A stretch of DNA of 64,000 nt from Cupriavidus sp. IDO (GTDB lineage: Bacteria; Pseudomonadota; Gammaproteobacteria; Burkholderiales; Burkholderiaceae): the NCBI RefSeq assembly GCF_000812465.1, contig NZ_JWMA01000036.1:62001-126000 (forward strand), read 5' to 3'. Below the pieces are notes generated by a model. That model saw only the letters and a list, made by a program, of their open reading frames with translations, did not search any database and was not told where the DNA came from. The first letter of the stretch is position 1, and each line of letters begins with the position of its first letter. The position numbers and the translations under genes are program-made. Below, in pieces: positions 53,341 to 61,932 of this stretch.

Positions 53341-54438
53341 ATGACATTTCGCTTTGACCTGTTTCCGGTGATTGCCGCCGATGACAATCCGCGCGCCAAC
53401 GGCAAGGTTTTCCAGCTGCTGAAGGCGGTGCGGGAGACCGGCTCCCTGCATCGCGCGGCACGCGAGATCGGCCTGTCCTACCGCCACGCCTGGGGCGTGA
53501 TGCGGGCCTGGGAGGAAATGCTTGGCCGCAACATGCTGGACATGGAGCGCGGCCGCGGCGCTTCGCTGACGCGGTTTGGCGAGCGGCTGCTGCGGGCGGA
53601 ACTGCGCCTGCGAGAGACCATCGACCCGGTAGTGCAGAAGGCCATGGCGGAATTCATTGCCGACCTAGACGACGCCGTCCTGCCGCAGACCTGCGTGCAT
53701 TTCACGGGCAGCCACGACCCGGCCGTTGAAGTCCTGGCGGGGGCGCTGGCGCAGCAGCCGTCTTCGCTGCAGCTCGACACGGTGTTCTGCGGCAGCGTGG
53801 AAGGCCTGATCTGCCTGCAGGAGAGGCAGTCCGAGCTGGCCGGTTTTTACGTCTCGCCGATCCAGACTGCCGGTTCGGTCGCGCACGTGACGCTGCGCAA
53901 GTGGCTGCGTCCGCCGTCGGTCCGGCTCCTGCGGCTGGCATGGCGCGAGCAGGGTCTGATCGTGGCGCCGGAACTGGCACGGGAGATCCATGACCTGCAG
54001 GACCTGGTGCGCACGCAGGCGCGCTTCGTCAACCGCCAGCGCAGTTCGGGCACGCGCATGCTGTTCGACCAGTTGCTGGCTGCGCAAGGGCTCTATCCCG
54101 ACCAGATTGCCGGCTATGACGATCCTGAATTCAGCAATGAGAAAGTGGCCGAAGCGGTTCATGCCGGCCGCGCGCAGGTCGGCTTCGGGCTGCGCATGAA
54201 TGCGGAGGCCCACGGGCTGACGTTCGTGCCGCTCACGCGCGAGGCGTATTACCTGGCCCTGCGCAAGAATGACCAGACCGCGGGATGGATGGCAGGGCTG
54301 CTGGGCTTGCTGGCCGATCCGGCTTTCGCCCGCCGCATCGAGGCCTTGCCCGGCTACACCATGGCCGAGCCCGCGGGCCTGCTGACGCCGCAGGAAGCCC
54401 TGCCGTGGTTCGGCCCCGACGGCAAGGAAGGCAGCTGA
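53341..54438 (+). CDS. ModE-like regulator with periplasmic-binding-type sensor domain
   Basis: A 365-residue protein. Residues about 15-85 are a ModE/LysR-like winged helix (LLKAVRETGSLHRAAREIGL, SYRHAWGVMRAWEEM). The rest is not the usual MOP domain pair but a periplasmic-binding-protein-like domain (about 110-350; RQRSSGTRMLFDQLLAAQGL, FGLRMNAEAHGL). Such fusions sense molybdate, tungstate or cofactor precursors. AAGGCGG precedes the ATG. It is divergent from the TupA-like gene, its presumed target. Confidence 0.88.
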   Translation: MTFRFDLFPVIAADDNPRANGKVFQLLKAVRETGSLHRAAREIGLSYRHAWGVMRAWEEMLGRNMLDMERGRGASLTRFGERLLRAELRLRETIDPVVQKAMAEFIADLDDAVLPQTCVHFTGSHDPAVEVLAGALAQQPSSLQLDTVFCGSVEGLICLQERQSELAGFYVSPIQTAGSVAHVTLRKWLRPPSVRLLRLAWREQGLIVAPELAREIHDLQDLVRTQARFVNRQRSSGTRMLFDQLLAAQGLYPDQIAGYDDPEFSNEKVAEAVHAGRAQVGFGLRMNAEAHGLTFVPLTREAYYLALRKNDQTAGWMAGLLGLLADPAFARRIEALPGYTMAEPAGLLTPQEALPWFGPDGKEGS

Positions 54439-54532
54439 CGCCAAGAGGGCGGCCGGCAGCCGCCCACCGCCCGGCGTATTACACTCCTTGCATGGCGCCG
54501 ACGCCATTCCGGAACCCTTCGCAAGGAACACA

Positions 54533-55135
54533 ATGCTGGAAACCGCCGCGCTGGCCGCAGGCATGTCCTGGGCCAGCGGCTTCCGCCTCTACCTGGCCGT
54601 TTTCGCGGCCGGCGTGCTGGCGCGCCTGGGCTGGCTGGAGCTGCCGCACGGCCTGCAGTCGCTGGAGTCGTGGTGGGTGATCGGCGTGGCGGCCGTGCTG
54701 GCGGTTGCCGAGTTCGTGGCCGACAAGGTTCCCGGTTTCGATACCGTCTGGGACAGCATCCATACCTTCATACGCATCCCTGCCGGGGCGATCCTGGCGG
54801 CAGCGGCATTTGGCCAGCTCGATCCGCAGTGGATGGTGGCGGCTGGACTGATCGGCGGCACGCTCGCCGGCACCGCGCATGCCGCCAAGGCCGGCACGCG
54901 CGCCCTGATCAATGTCTCGCCGGAACCGTTTTCGAACTGGGTGGCCTCATTGACTGAGGATGTGACGGCAACCGGCAGCCTGCTGCTGGCATTCTTCCTG
55001 CCCGTGGTCTTCTTCGGCCTGCTCGTCGTTTTCCTGCTGGTCGCCGCCTGGCTGCTGCCGAAGCTCTGGCGTGGCGTGCGACGCCTGCGCGCCACCCTGC
55101 GCAGCAAACCGGACAGCCGGCCCGGACGGCTCTGA
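54533..55135 (+). CDS. DUF4126 family membrane protein
   Basis: A 200-residue protein with four or five membrane helices; it begins MLETAALAAGMSWASGFRLY, a family mark, with VAEFVADKVPGFDTVWDSIH as the conserved central loop. CAAGGA lies 8 nt before the ATG. The C-terminal tail is basic. Function unknown. It is followed 71 nt later by the YbbP-like gene on the same strand. Confidence 0.85.
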   Translation: MLETAALAAGMSWASGFRLYLAVFAAGVLARLGWLELPHGLQSLESWWVIGVAAVLAVAEFVADKVPGFDTVWDSIHTFIRIPAGAILAAAAFGQLDPQWMVAAGLIGGTLAGTAHAAKAGTRALINVSPEPFSNWVASLTEDVTATGSLLLAFFLPVVFFGLLVVFLLVAAWLLPKLWRGVRRLRATLRSKPDSRPGRL

Positions 55136-55206
55136 CCGCCCGCTTTCATCGCCCAAGCGCCAGGGACGTGCTGGCACCGACCGCAAACAACACTGACTGA
55201 CGACCG

Positions 55207-57840
55207 ATGCCAACCGAGTCCGCTTCTGAGCCCGCTTCCGAGCCCAACACGAGCGCCGTTTCGCCTGCTCTTGCTGCCCACCGGCAGACGCCGCATGATG
55301 GGCTGCGCTTCTCGCCCTGGCGGCAGGCGCTGCGCATGGCGCGGCGCGACTGGCTGGCCGGGGAGCTCAATCTGCTGCTGTTCGCGCTGGTGCTGGCGGT
55401 GGCGGCGCTGGCGAGCGTCGGCTTCCTGGCAGACCGCATGCGCCTGGGGCTGGAGCGCGATGCGCGCCAGATGATTGCATCGGACGTGCTGCTGGTATCC
55501 GACCAGCCGTTCGACGCGGAATTTTCGCGGCATGCATCGGCGTCGGGCCTGGCGGTGGCGCAGACGGTGACCTTCCCGAGCATGGCTACCGCGCGCGGCG
55601 CGGCGGCGCCGGCGAATGGCGAAGCTCCCAGCCAGCTGGCCGCGCTGAAGGCGGTCAGCCCGGGCTATCCCCTGCGTGGCAAGCTCAAGGTTGCCAGCGC
55701 GCCGGGCGCGCCCGAAGCGTTTGCCGACGGCATTCCCGCGACGGGCACGGTCTGGGTCGACGAGGCGTTGCTGAGCGCATTGGGTGTGCACGTGGGCGAG
55801 GCGCTCCAGCTGGGCAGCCGCACGTTCCGCATCGAACGGATCATCACGCAGGAGCTCGACCGCGGCGCCGGCTTCATGAACTTTGCTCCGCGCGTGCTGT
55901 TGCCGCTGTCGGACCTGGACAGCACCGGGCTGATCGGCTGGGGCAGCCGCGTGACCTACCGCCTGCTGGTGGCTGGGCCCGATGCCGCGGGCGCCGCATA
56001 CCTGAAATGGGCGAAGGACGAAATCGAGCGCCGCAAACTGCGCAACACGCGCATCGAATCGCTGGAATCCGGCCAGCCGCAGATGCGCGCCACGCTGGAC
56101 CGCGCCGAGCGCTTCCTGTCGCTGGTGGCAGTGCTGTCTTCAATGATTGCGGCGGTGGCCATCGCCATGTCGGCGCGCCGCTATATGCAGCGCCATACGG
56201 ACGCCTGCGCCGTCTACAAATGCATGGGCCTGTCGCGCGGGCAGATCCTGCAGGCCTTCGGCATCGAATTCCTGTTGCTGGGCACGGCTGGCGCGGCGGT
56301 GGGCGTGGCGCTGGGTTACCTCGCGCATTACGGCCTGCTGCTTTCGCTGGGCGGGCTGCTGAAGGTGTCGTTGCCGCAGCCGTCGCTGGTGCCGGCGCTG
56401 GTCGGGGTGCTGGCCGGGCTGGTGCTGCTGGCGGGGTTTGCGCTGCCGCCATTGCTGGCGCTGACGCGCATTGCGCCGCTGCGGGTGCTGCGGCGGGATA
56501 TCGGGTTGCCGCCGGTGTCGGCATGGGTGGCTTACGCCCTGGGTCTTGGCGCCTTCGTCGCGCTGCTGCTGGTGGCTGCACGCGACCTGCGGCTGGGGCT
56601 GACCACGGCTGGTGGATTCGTCGCGGCCGGCGCCGCGTTCGCACTGCTTGCGCTGGGCATGCTGACGCTGCTGTCGCGCGTGCTGCGCGGGCGGCTGGCG
56701 GGGCGCACGGCGGTGGGCTGGCGTTTTGCGCTGGCGGTGCTGGAGCGCCGCCGCACCGTCACGGTGCTGCAGACGGTGGCGCTGGCGGTGGGCCTGATGG
56801 CGCTGCTGCTGCTCGGCATGACGCGCAACGACCTGGTCGATTCGTGGCGCAGCGCCACGCCCGCGGATGCGCCCAATCGCTTCATCATCAATATCCAGCC
56901 GGACCAGCGCGAGCCGCTGCGCAACATGCTGGCTGGCGCCGGGATTCACGACCTGCTTTACCCGATGGTGCGCGGCCGGCTGACGCATATCGGCAAGCGC
57001 GCTATCCGCGCCGACAGCTTCACGGAAGGCCGCGCACGCAACCTGGTCGAGCGCGAATTCAATCTCTCCTATACCGACGAGCTGCCCGAGGGCAACCGCG
57101 TGATCGCTGGCCGCTGGATGAACGGCAAGGACGCGGGGGCATCGGTGGAAGAGGGCATCGCCAAGACGCTGGGTATCCGGCTGGGCGATACCCTGCGCTT
57201 CGATGTGGCGGGGCAGTCGGTGCAGGCGCCGGTCACCTCGCTGCGCAAGCTCGACTGGGGCTCGATGCGGGTCAACTTCTTCGTGATCCTGCCGCCTTCC
57301 GCGATGCAAGGCCTGCCGGAAACCTACATCACCTCGTTCCATCTGCCGCCAGCCAGCGCGGCGCTGGGCAACCGGCTGACCGCGGCCTTTCCCAACATCA
57401 CGGTGGTCAATACCGACCTGATCCTGCGCCAGATCCAGGAGATCGTCGACCAGGTCATCGCCGCCGTGGAATTCCTGTTCGTGTTCACGCTCGCGGCCGG
57501 TGTCACGGTGCTGTACGCAGCGCTGTCCGGCGCACGCGACGAGCGCATGCGCGATGCCGGCCTGCTCAAGGCACTAGGGGCGTCGGCGGCGCTGGTCAGG
57601 CAGACGCAGTATGCGGAGTTCCTGGTGGTGGGCGGCCTGGCGGGGCTGCTGGCCAGCCTTGGCGCGATTGCCGTGGGCTGGGGCCTGTCGCAGTACGTGT
57701 TCGACTTCCCCTACCGCTTCAATGCGTGGATCGTGCCGGTAGGCGTGGTTTCTGGCATGCTGTGCGCTTTTGCGGGCGGCTGGTTTGGCCTGCGCGAAGT
57801 GCTGAGGCAGCCCGCGCTGACCACCCTGCGTGACGTCTGA
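55207..57840 (+). CDS. FtsX-fold ABC transporter permease (YbbP-like)
   Basis: An 877-residue permease of the MacB/LolE/FtsX superfamily. Membrane segments at about 55-77, then a large periplasmic domain, then a run of helices between about 300 and 540, a second periplasmic domain (about 550-760) and three closing helices. The motif VLYAALSGARDERMRDAGLL before KALGASAALVRQTQYAEF is typical. In enterobacteria the homologue is paired with ATPase YbbA and esterase TesA. No ATPase gene is adjacent here, so the partner must be elsewhere. Confidence 0.9.
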   Translation: MPTESASEPASEPNTSAVSPALAAHRQTPHDGLRFSPWRQALRMARRDWLAGELNLLLFALVLAVAALASVGFLADRMRLGLERDARQMIASDVLLVSDQPFDAEFSRHASASGLAVAQTVTFPSMATARGAAAPANGEAPSQLAALKAVSPGYPLRGKLKVASAPGAPEAFADGIPATGTVWVDEALLSALGVHVGEALQLGSRTFRIERIITQELDRGAGFMNFAPRVLLPLSDLDSTGLIGWGSRVTYRLLVAGPDAAGAAYLKWAKDEIERRKLRNTRIESLESGQPQMRATLDRAERFLSLVAVLSSMIAAVAIAMSARRYMQRHTDACAVYKCMGLSRGQILQAFGIEFLLLGTAGAAVGVALGYLAHYGLLLSLGGLLKVSLPQPSLVPALVGVLAGLVLLAGFALPPLLALTRIAPLRVLRRDIGLPPVSAWVAYALGLGAFVALLLVAARDLRLGLTTAGGFVAAGAAFALLALGMLTLLSRVLRGRLAGRTAVGWRFALAVLERRRTVTVLQTVALAVGLMALLLLGMTRNDLVDSWRSATPADAPNRFIINIQPDQREPLRNMLAGAGIHDLLYPMVRGRLTHIGKRAIRADSFTEGRARNLVEREFNLSYTDELPEGNRVIAGRWMNGKDAGASVEEGIAKTLGIRLGDTLRFDVAGQSVQAPVTSLRKLDWGSMRVNFFVILPPSAMQGLPETYITSFHLPPASAALGNRLTAAFPNITVVNTDLILRQIQEIVDQVIAAVEFLFVFTLAAGVTVLYAALSGARDERMRDAGLLKALGASAALVRQTQYAEFLVVGGLAGLLASLGAIAVGWGLSQYVFDFPYRFNAWIVPVGVVSGMLCAFAGGWFGLREVLRQPALTTLRDV

Positions 57841-57869
57841 GCCGCCGCACCATTGAATTCATGTGTCTT

Positions 57870-58286
57870 ATGAGTACCGAACCCACTGATAACACCAACG
57901 CCGCTGATGTGACCGCCTTCGAACTGGTCGGTGGCGAGGCGCGCGTGCGCGAACTGGTCGACCGTTTCTACGACCTGATGGACCTGGAGACTGAGTTCGC
58001 CGGGCTGCGCGCGTTGCATCCCGCATCGCTGGACGGCTCGCGCGACAAGCTGTTCTGGTTCCTGTGCGGCTGGCTGGGCGGCCCCAACCATTTCATCGAG
58101 CGCTTCGGTCACCCGCGCCTGCGTGCGCGCCATATGCCGTTCGAAATCGGCATCAGCGAGCGCGACCAGTGGATGCGCTGCATGGCACTGGCGATGCAGG
58201 ATGTCGGCTTGTCTGAAGACCTGCAGTTGCGCCTGATGCAGGCGTTCTTCCAGACTGCTGACTGGATGCGCAACGTGGCGCGCTGA
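57870..58286 (+). CDS. Group II truncated haemoglobin
   Basis: A 138-residue group II (trHbO-type) globin. FELVGGEARVRELVDRFYDL opens the fold, WFLCGWLGGPNHF covers the E helix, FGHPRLRARHMPF holds the proximal His region and DQWMRCMALAM covers the G helix. These globins bind O2 or NO and may support redox or NO defence. The ATG at 57870 or 57861 lacks a clear Shine-Dalgarno. It follows the permease gene by 30 nt and may be translated from the same message. Confidence 0.93.
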   Translation: MSTEPTDNTNAADVTAFELVGGEARVRELVDRFYDLMDLETEFAGLRALHPASLDGSRDKLFWFLCGWLGGPNHFIERFGHPRLRARHMPFEIGISERDQWMRCMALAMQDVGLSEDLQLRLMQAFFQTADWMRNVAR

Positions 58287-58327
58287 GGCGCCGCCGCGTT
58301 TTTTTTCACCGGAAGGTTTCCCGACCC

Positions 58328-58924
58328 ATGACCGTCCAACTGCCTGAAGCTGCCCTGCGTGTGCTTGATTTCTGGTTCGACCAGCCTGGTTCGGCCGCCT
58401 GGAATACCGAGCGCCCGGCATGGTTCACCAAGTCGGATGCCTTCGATGCGCAGATCCGCACGCGATTCCTGTCCGACTGGCAGGTCGCCTGCGACGGGGC
58501 ACCGGACGACTGGTCGGTCACGCCCGAAGGCGCCTGCGCGCGCGTGGTGCTGCTGGACCAGTTCCCGCGCAACATGTTCCGCAACGATCCGCGCAGCTTT
58601 GGCAGCGACGAGCAGGCGCTGGCGCTGGCAAAGCGCATCGTGGCCACAGGCATGGACCGCGCGCTGCCCACGAACTACCACCGCATGTTCTGCTACATGC
58701 CGTTCGAGCACTCGGAGGCGCTGGCCGACCAGGACGAATCCGTCAGGCTGACGACGCTGCTGCGTGAAGCCAGCGGCGGGGTGGTGGATGTGGTGGAGTG
58801 GGCCGAAAAGCATCGCGCCCTCATCGAGCGGTTCGGACGCTTTCCGCACCGGAACGCGGTGCTCGGCAGGCAGAGCACCGCCGACGAGCTGGCGTTCCTG
58901 AAAGAGCCGGGCTCGTCGTTCTAG
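58328..58924 (+). CDS. DUF924 family protein
   Basis: A 198-residue helical protein of DUF924. Conserved elements: VLDFWFDQPGSAAW near the start, VVLLDQFPRNMFRNDPRSFG in the centre and FPHRNAVLGRQSTADE near the end. The family has a TPR-like helical fold and no assigned activity. GGAAGG precedes the ATG. It is 41 nt downstream of the truncated haemoglobin gene and may be in the same operon. It converges on the LOG-family gene. Confidence 0.9.
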   Translation: MTVQLPEAALRVLDFWFDQPGSAAWNTERPAWFTKSDAFDAQIRTRFLSDWQVACDGAPDDWSVTPEGACARVVLLDQFPRNMFRNDPRSFGSDEQALALAKRIVATGMDRALPTNYHRMFCYMPFEHSEALADQDESVRLTTLLREASGGVVDVVEWAEKHRALIERFGRFPHRNAVLGRQSTADELAFLKEPGSSF

Positions 58925-58945
58925 ACGGCCTGGCTCAAGCCGATC

Positions 58946-59530
58946 TCAGGTCCGCTCGCGGCTTTCCTGCCACTTGTCCACGCGTACGCGCGGCGCGGCG
59001 GCGAGCTTGCCGAGCAGGCCTTCGGCGGTATCGGACACATGGAGCAGGTCGGCATGCACCTGCTTGAGGAAGCCTTCCTGCACCGCGTGCGAGAGAAAGC
59101 CCAGCATGCTGTCATAGAAGCCGGCCACGTTGAGCAGGCCCACCGGCTTGGCGTGGTAGCCCAGCTGCAGCCAGGTGAAGGTCTCGAACAGCTCTTCGAA
59201 GGTGCCGACGCCACCGGGCATGGCGATAAAGGCTTCAGCCAGGTCCGCCATCATCTGCTTGCGCTCGTGCATATTGCGCACGACGTGCAGTTCGGTCAGC
59301 CCGCGGTGGCCGACTTCCTTCTGCATCAGCGCTTCGGGAATGATGCCGATGGCCTTGCCGCCGTGCTCCAGCACTGCATCTGCCACCACGCCCATCAGGC
59401 CGACCTTGCCGCCGCCATAGACCAGCGACATGCCGTTGTCCACCAGCGCCTTGCCCAGGGCACGCGCGGCCTGGGCATATTCGGGCCGGTTGCCCGGGCT
59501 GGAACCACAGTAAACGCAAACGGATTTCAC
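58946..59530 (-). CDS. LOG-family protein (lysine decarboxylase-like fold)
   Basis: A 194-residue LOG family protein, related to cytokinin riboside 5'-monophosphate phosphoribohydrolases. It has the diagnostic PGGVGTFEELFETFTWLQLG motif and opens KSVCVYCGSSPGNRPEYAQA. Bacterial members cleave purine nucleoside 5'-monophosphates (often AMP) to base and ribose 5-phosphate. GTG 59530 is the start, with AAGGA a few nt upstream; it overlaps the TetR-type stop by 4 nt (GTGA). The open frame continues upstream only as a shadow of the TetR gene. Confidence 0.92.
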   Translation of the reverse strand: MKSVCVYCGSSPGNRPEYAQAARALGKALVDNGMSLVYGGGKVGLMGVVADAVLEHGGKAIGIIPEALMQKEVGHRGLTELHVVRNMHERKQMMADLAEAFIAMPGGVGTFEELFETFTWLQLGYHAKPVGLLNVAGFYDSMLGFLSHAVQEGFLKQVHADLLHVSDTAEGLLGKLAAAPRVRVDKWQESRERT

Positions 59531-60225
59531 TTCTTTTCCTTCCCGGCCTCTGCGGCCTTCGATGCCGCGTATTCGCGGGCAAGCTGATCGAACGCTTCCC
59601 GTGCCCGGCCGCGCAGGTACGGCGCCAGGATCGAGAAGATGTGGTAGCTCGACCCGTGCAGGTACCCGCGGATCTGCTCGGGATCGTTGTACTGGCGCGG
59701 ATGCTGCACGAACTGGAACGACAGCCAGTAGGTGGCGATCACCACGATATTGGTGCAGATCGCTTCGACCTGCTCCGGCGTGGCTTCCATCTCGCCGTCT
59801 TCCTGGAACTGGCGGCAGATCTCGAGTGCAAAGCGCTTCTTCTGCTCGACGATCCGCTTGAAGTTGGTTTCCAGCATGCGGTTGCGCGCCAGCAGGTCGT
59901 TGATGTCGCGATACAGGAAACGGTAGTTCCACAGGAACTCGGACATGTACTGCAGGTAGCCCCAGCTCTCGTCCAGCGTGGCCTTGTGGTCGTCGGGCAG
60001 CTTCAGGCGGCGCTCCATCTCCTGCTCGAAGCGCACGAAGATGGAGTTGATGATGTCGTCCTTGTTGCGGAAGTGGTAGTAGAGATTGCCGGGGCTGATC
60101 TCCATCGCTTCCGCAATGGTCGTGGTGGTGACGTTCGGTTCGCCGACTTCGTTGAACAGGCGCAGCGAGACGTCGAGGATGCGGTCCCTGGTGCGGCGGG
60201 GGCCGGTTTGCGGTTTGGGTTCCAT
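59527..60225 (-). CDS. TetR-family transcriptional regulator
   Basis: A 232-residue TetR protein. The N-terminal helix-turn-helix is at residues 10-56 (RRTRDRILDVSLRLFNEVGE, TTTIAEAMEISPGNLYYHFR). The C-terminal region is a long helical ligand domain (WNYRFLYRDINDLLARN). It overlaps the LOG gene start by 4 nt, so the two are co-translated. Its ligand is unknown. Confidence 0.92.
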   Translation of the reverse strand: MEPKPQTGPRRTRDRILDVSLRLFNEVGEPNVTTTTIAEAMEISPGNLYYHFRNKDDIINSIFVRFEQEMERRLKLPDDHKATLDESWGYLQYMSEFLWNYRFLYRDINDLLARNRMLETNFKRIVEQKKRFALEICRQFQEDGEMEATPEQVEAICTNIVVIATYWLSFQFVQHPRQYNDPEQIRGYLHGSSYHIFSILAPYLRGRAREAFDQLAREYAASKAAEAGKEKK

Positions 60226-60316
60226 GGGCGTCCGGGCGATCGGTAAATCGGGGCAAGGGTAGCGATTATAAGCAATCGTCCCCCGCCCGCCCCATGCCGC
60301 CTGGCCTGCGGCCCGC

Positions 60317-60802
60317 TCAGCCCGCCAGCGCCCGCAGCCAGCGCATCACATGTGGCCCGGCGATCGCAATCCAGGTCCCGCCGCACAGGACCAGCGCCAG
60401 CATCACGGCGGCGCTGCCGAAATCCTTGGCGCGCTTGGACAGGCTGTGGCGCTCCAGCGAGATGCGGTCGATCGCGGCCTCGACACTCGAATTGAGCAGT
60501 TCCACCATCAGCACGACCAGCAATGTGCCAAGCAGCAAGATCCGCTCGACCACGCTGACCGGCAGCAGGAAGGCGCACGGCGTGAGGATGACCACCAGCG
60601 TGAGCTCCTGCCGGAACGCGCTTTCCTCGAGGACCGCATAGCGCAGGCCGGACAGGGAATTGATGCCGGCGTGCCAGGCGCGCGCCAGCCCGCGGTTGCC
60701 CTTGTGCGGGTTCTGGTCGACCGAATAGTCGCTACTCTGCACGGGTTGCGCCGGCCTCTGCAGCGGCGGGTCTGACGACAGCGGCTGATGTGGTTTCGAC
60801 AT
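60317..60802 (-). CDS. dgkA: Diacylglycerol kinase
   Basis: A 161-residue inner-membrane DgkA that phosphorylates diacylglycerol to phosphatidate, recycling lipid turned over in envelope glucan synthesis. Three membrane helices; key motifs RGLARAWHAGINSLSGLRYA, VVLMVELLNSSVEAAIDRIS (catalytic Glu region) and AKDFGSAAVML. The N-terminal 30 residues before NPHKGN are extra and its first 71 nt overlap the GT4 gene. A start at GTG 60742 would cut the overlap to 11 nt and still keep the core. Confidence 0.9.
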   Translation of the reverse strand: MSKPHQPLSSDPPLQRPAQPVQSSDYSVDQNPHKGNRGLARAWHAGINSLSGLRYAVLEESAFRQELTLVVILTPCAFLLPVSVVERILLLGTLLVVLMVELLNSSVEAAIDRISLERHSLSKRAKDFGSAAVMLALVLCGGTWIAIAGPHVMRWLRALAG

Positions 60803-61856
60803 GGCTTTGCGATGCAGGTTGGGTTGGCGCACCGCCCGGCTTGCTCGTGCTGCCGGGTGCCGCGAGCGGGCGCAGGTGTGCCAGGAACTGCTCGGAAGCG
60901 GCGCGCCACGAGAACCGCTCGGCATGGGCGCGGGCCGTGGCGCGGTCGATACGCAGCGCCTCCAGGCAGGCTTCACGCAAGTCCTCGTGCATCACGCCGG
61001 CCGGGCTGTCGCCCAGGACATCGATCGGACCCGTCACCGGGTAGGCTGCCACCGGCAAGCCGCTGGCCAGCGCTTCCAGCAGGACCAGCCCGAAGGTGTC
61101 GGTGCGGCTGGGAAACACGAAGACATCCGCCGAAGCATACACCTTGGCCAATTCTGGCTGACTCAGCACACCGAGGTAGCTTACCCCCGGATAGCGCGCC
61201 CGCAGGCCCGGCAGCGCCGGGCCGTCGCCCACCACCCATTTCGAGCCCGGCAAGTCGAGCGCGAGGAAGGCCTCGACATTCTTTTCCACGGCAACCCGGC
61301 CCACGTACAGGTAGATTGGATGTGCGGTATTCAGGACGTTGGCCTGCTGCGTGGTGAAGACGTCCAGGTCGACCCCGCGTGTCCACAGCACCCCGTGGGT
61401 GATGCCGTAGCGGTGCAGGTCGTCGAGCACGACCGGCGTCGGCGCCATCACGGCGCGCGCAGGGCCGTGGAACCAGCGCAGGAAGCGGTAGGTCCACGCC
61501 AGCGGCATGCCAAAGCGCGCCTGCACGTACTCGGGAAAGCGCGTGTGATAGGCCGTCGTGAACGGGATCTGCTGCTGCATGGCGTAGCGGCGTGCGGCCA
61601 GCCCGAGCGGGCCTTCGGTGGCGATATGCAGGGCGTCCGGGGCAAACGCGTGGATGCGCCGCCGCACCCGGCCCGAGGGCATCAGCGAGAGCCGTATCTC
61701 CGGGTAGGTCGGGCACGGCACGGTGCGGAATTCCTGCGGCGTGATCATGTCGACCGTGTGGCCCATCGCTTCGAGCTCGCGGCGGGTTGACTTGAGCGTG
61801 CGTACCACGCCGTTGACCTGCGGCTCCCAGGCATCGGTGACGATCAGGATCTTCAT
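60732..61856 (-). CDS. GT4-family glycosyltransferase
   Basis: A 374-residue GT-B fold glycosyltransferase. The N-terminal domain begins MKILIVTDAWEPQVNGVVRT; the nucleotide-sugar domain has IYLYVGRVAVEKNVEAFLAL and the E-x7-E motif in PSRTDTFGLVLLEALASGLP. Members of this branch (such as mannosyltransferases acting on diacylglycerol lipids) make glycolipids. The overlap with dgkA, whose substrate is diacylglycerol, would fit such a role, but the donor and acceptor are unknown. The final 45 residues are Ala/Pro/Thr-rich. Confidence 0.9.
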   Translation of the reverse strand: MKILIVTDAWEPQVNGVVRTLKSTRRELEAMGHTVDMITPQEFRTVPCPTYPEIRLSLMPSGRVRRRIHAFAPDALHIATEGPLGLAARRYAMQQQIPFTTAYHTRFPEYVQARFGMPLAWTYRFLRWFHGPARAVMAPTPVVLDDLHRYGITHGVLWTRGVDLDVFTTQQANVLNTAHPIYLYVGRVAVEKNVEAFLALDLPGSKWVVGDGPALPGLRARYPGVSYLGVLSQPELAKVYASADVFVFPSRTDTFGLVLLEALASGLPVAAYPVTGPIDVLGDSPAGVMHEDLREACLEALRIDRATARAHAERFSWRAASEQFLAHLRPLAAPGSTSKPGGAPTQPASQSHVETTSAAVVRPAAAEAGATRAE

Positions 61857-61932
61857 GCGGACTCCTAGCGGCGTGGCCGCGTGGCTTGCAGTGAACGTTC
61901 GGGAATAGCGTGTGGCGAGCGGGGAGCGGTAG

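Noticed and set aside
58946-60256. 436-residue ORF that reads as a TetR-frame leader fused to LOG
   Set aside because: The first 240 codons are an out-of-frame reading of the TetR gene. The LOG protein starts at GTG 59530, where homology begins and a Shine-Dalgarno is present.
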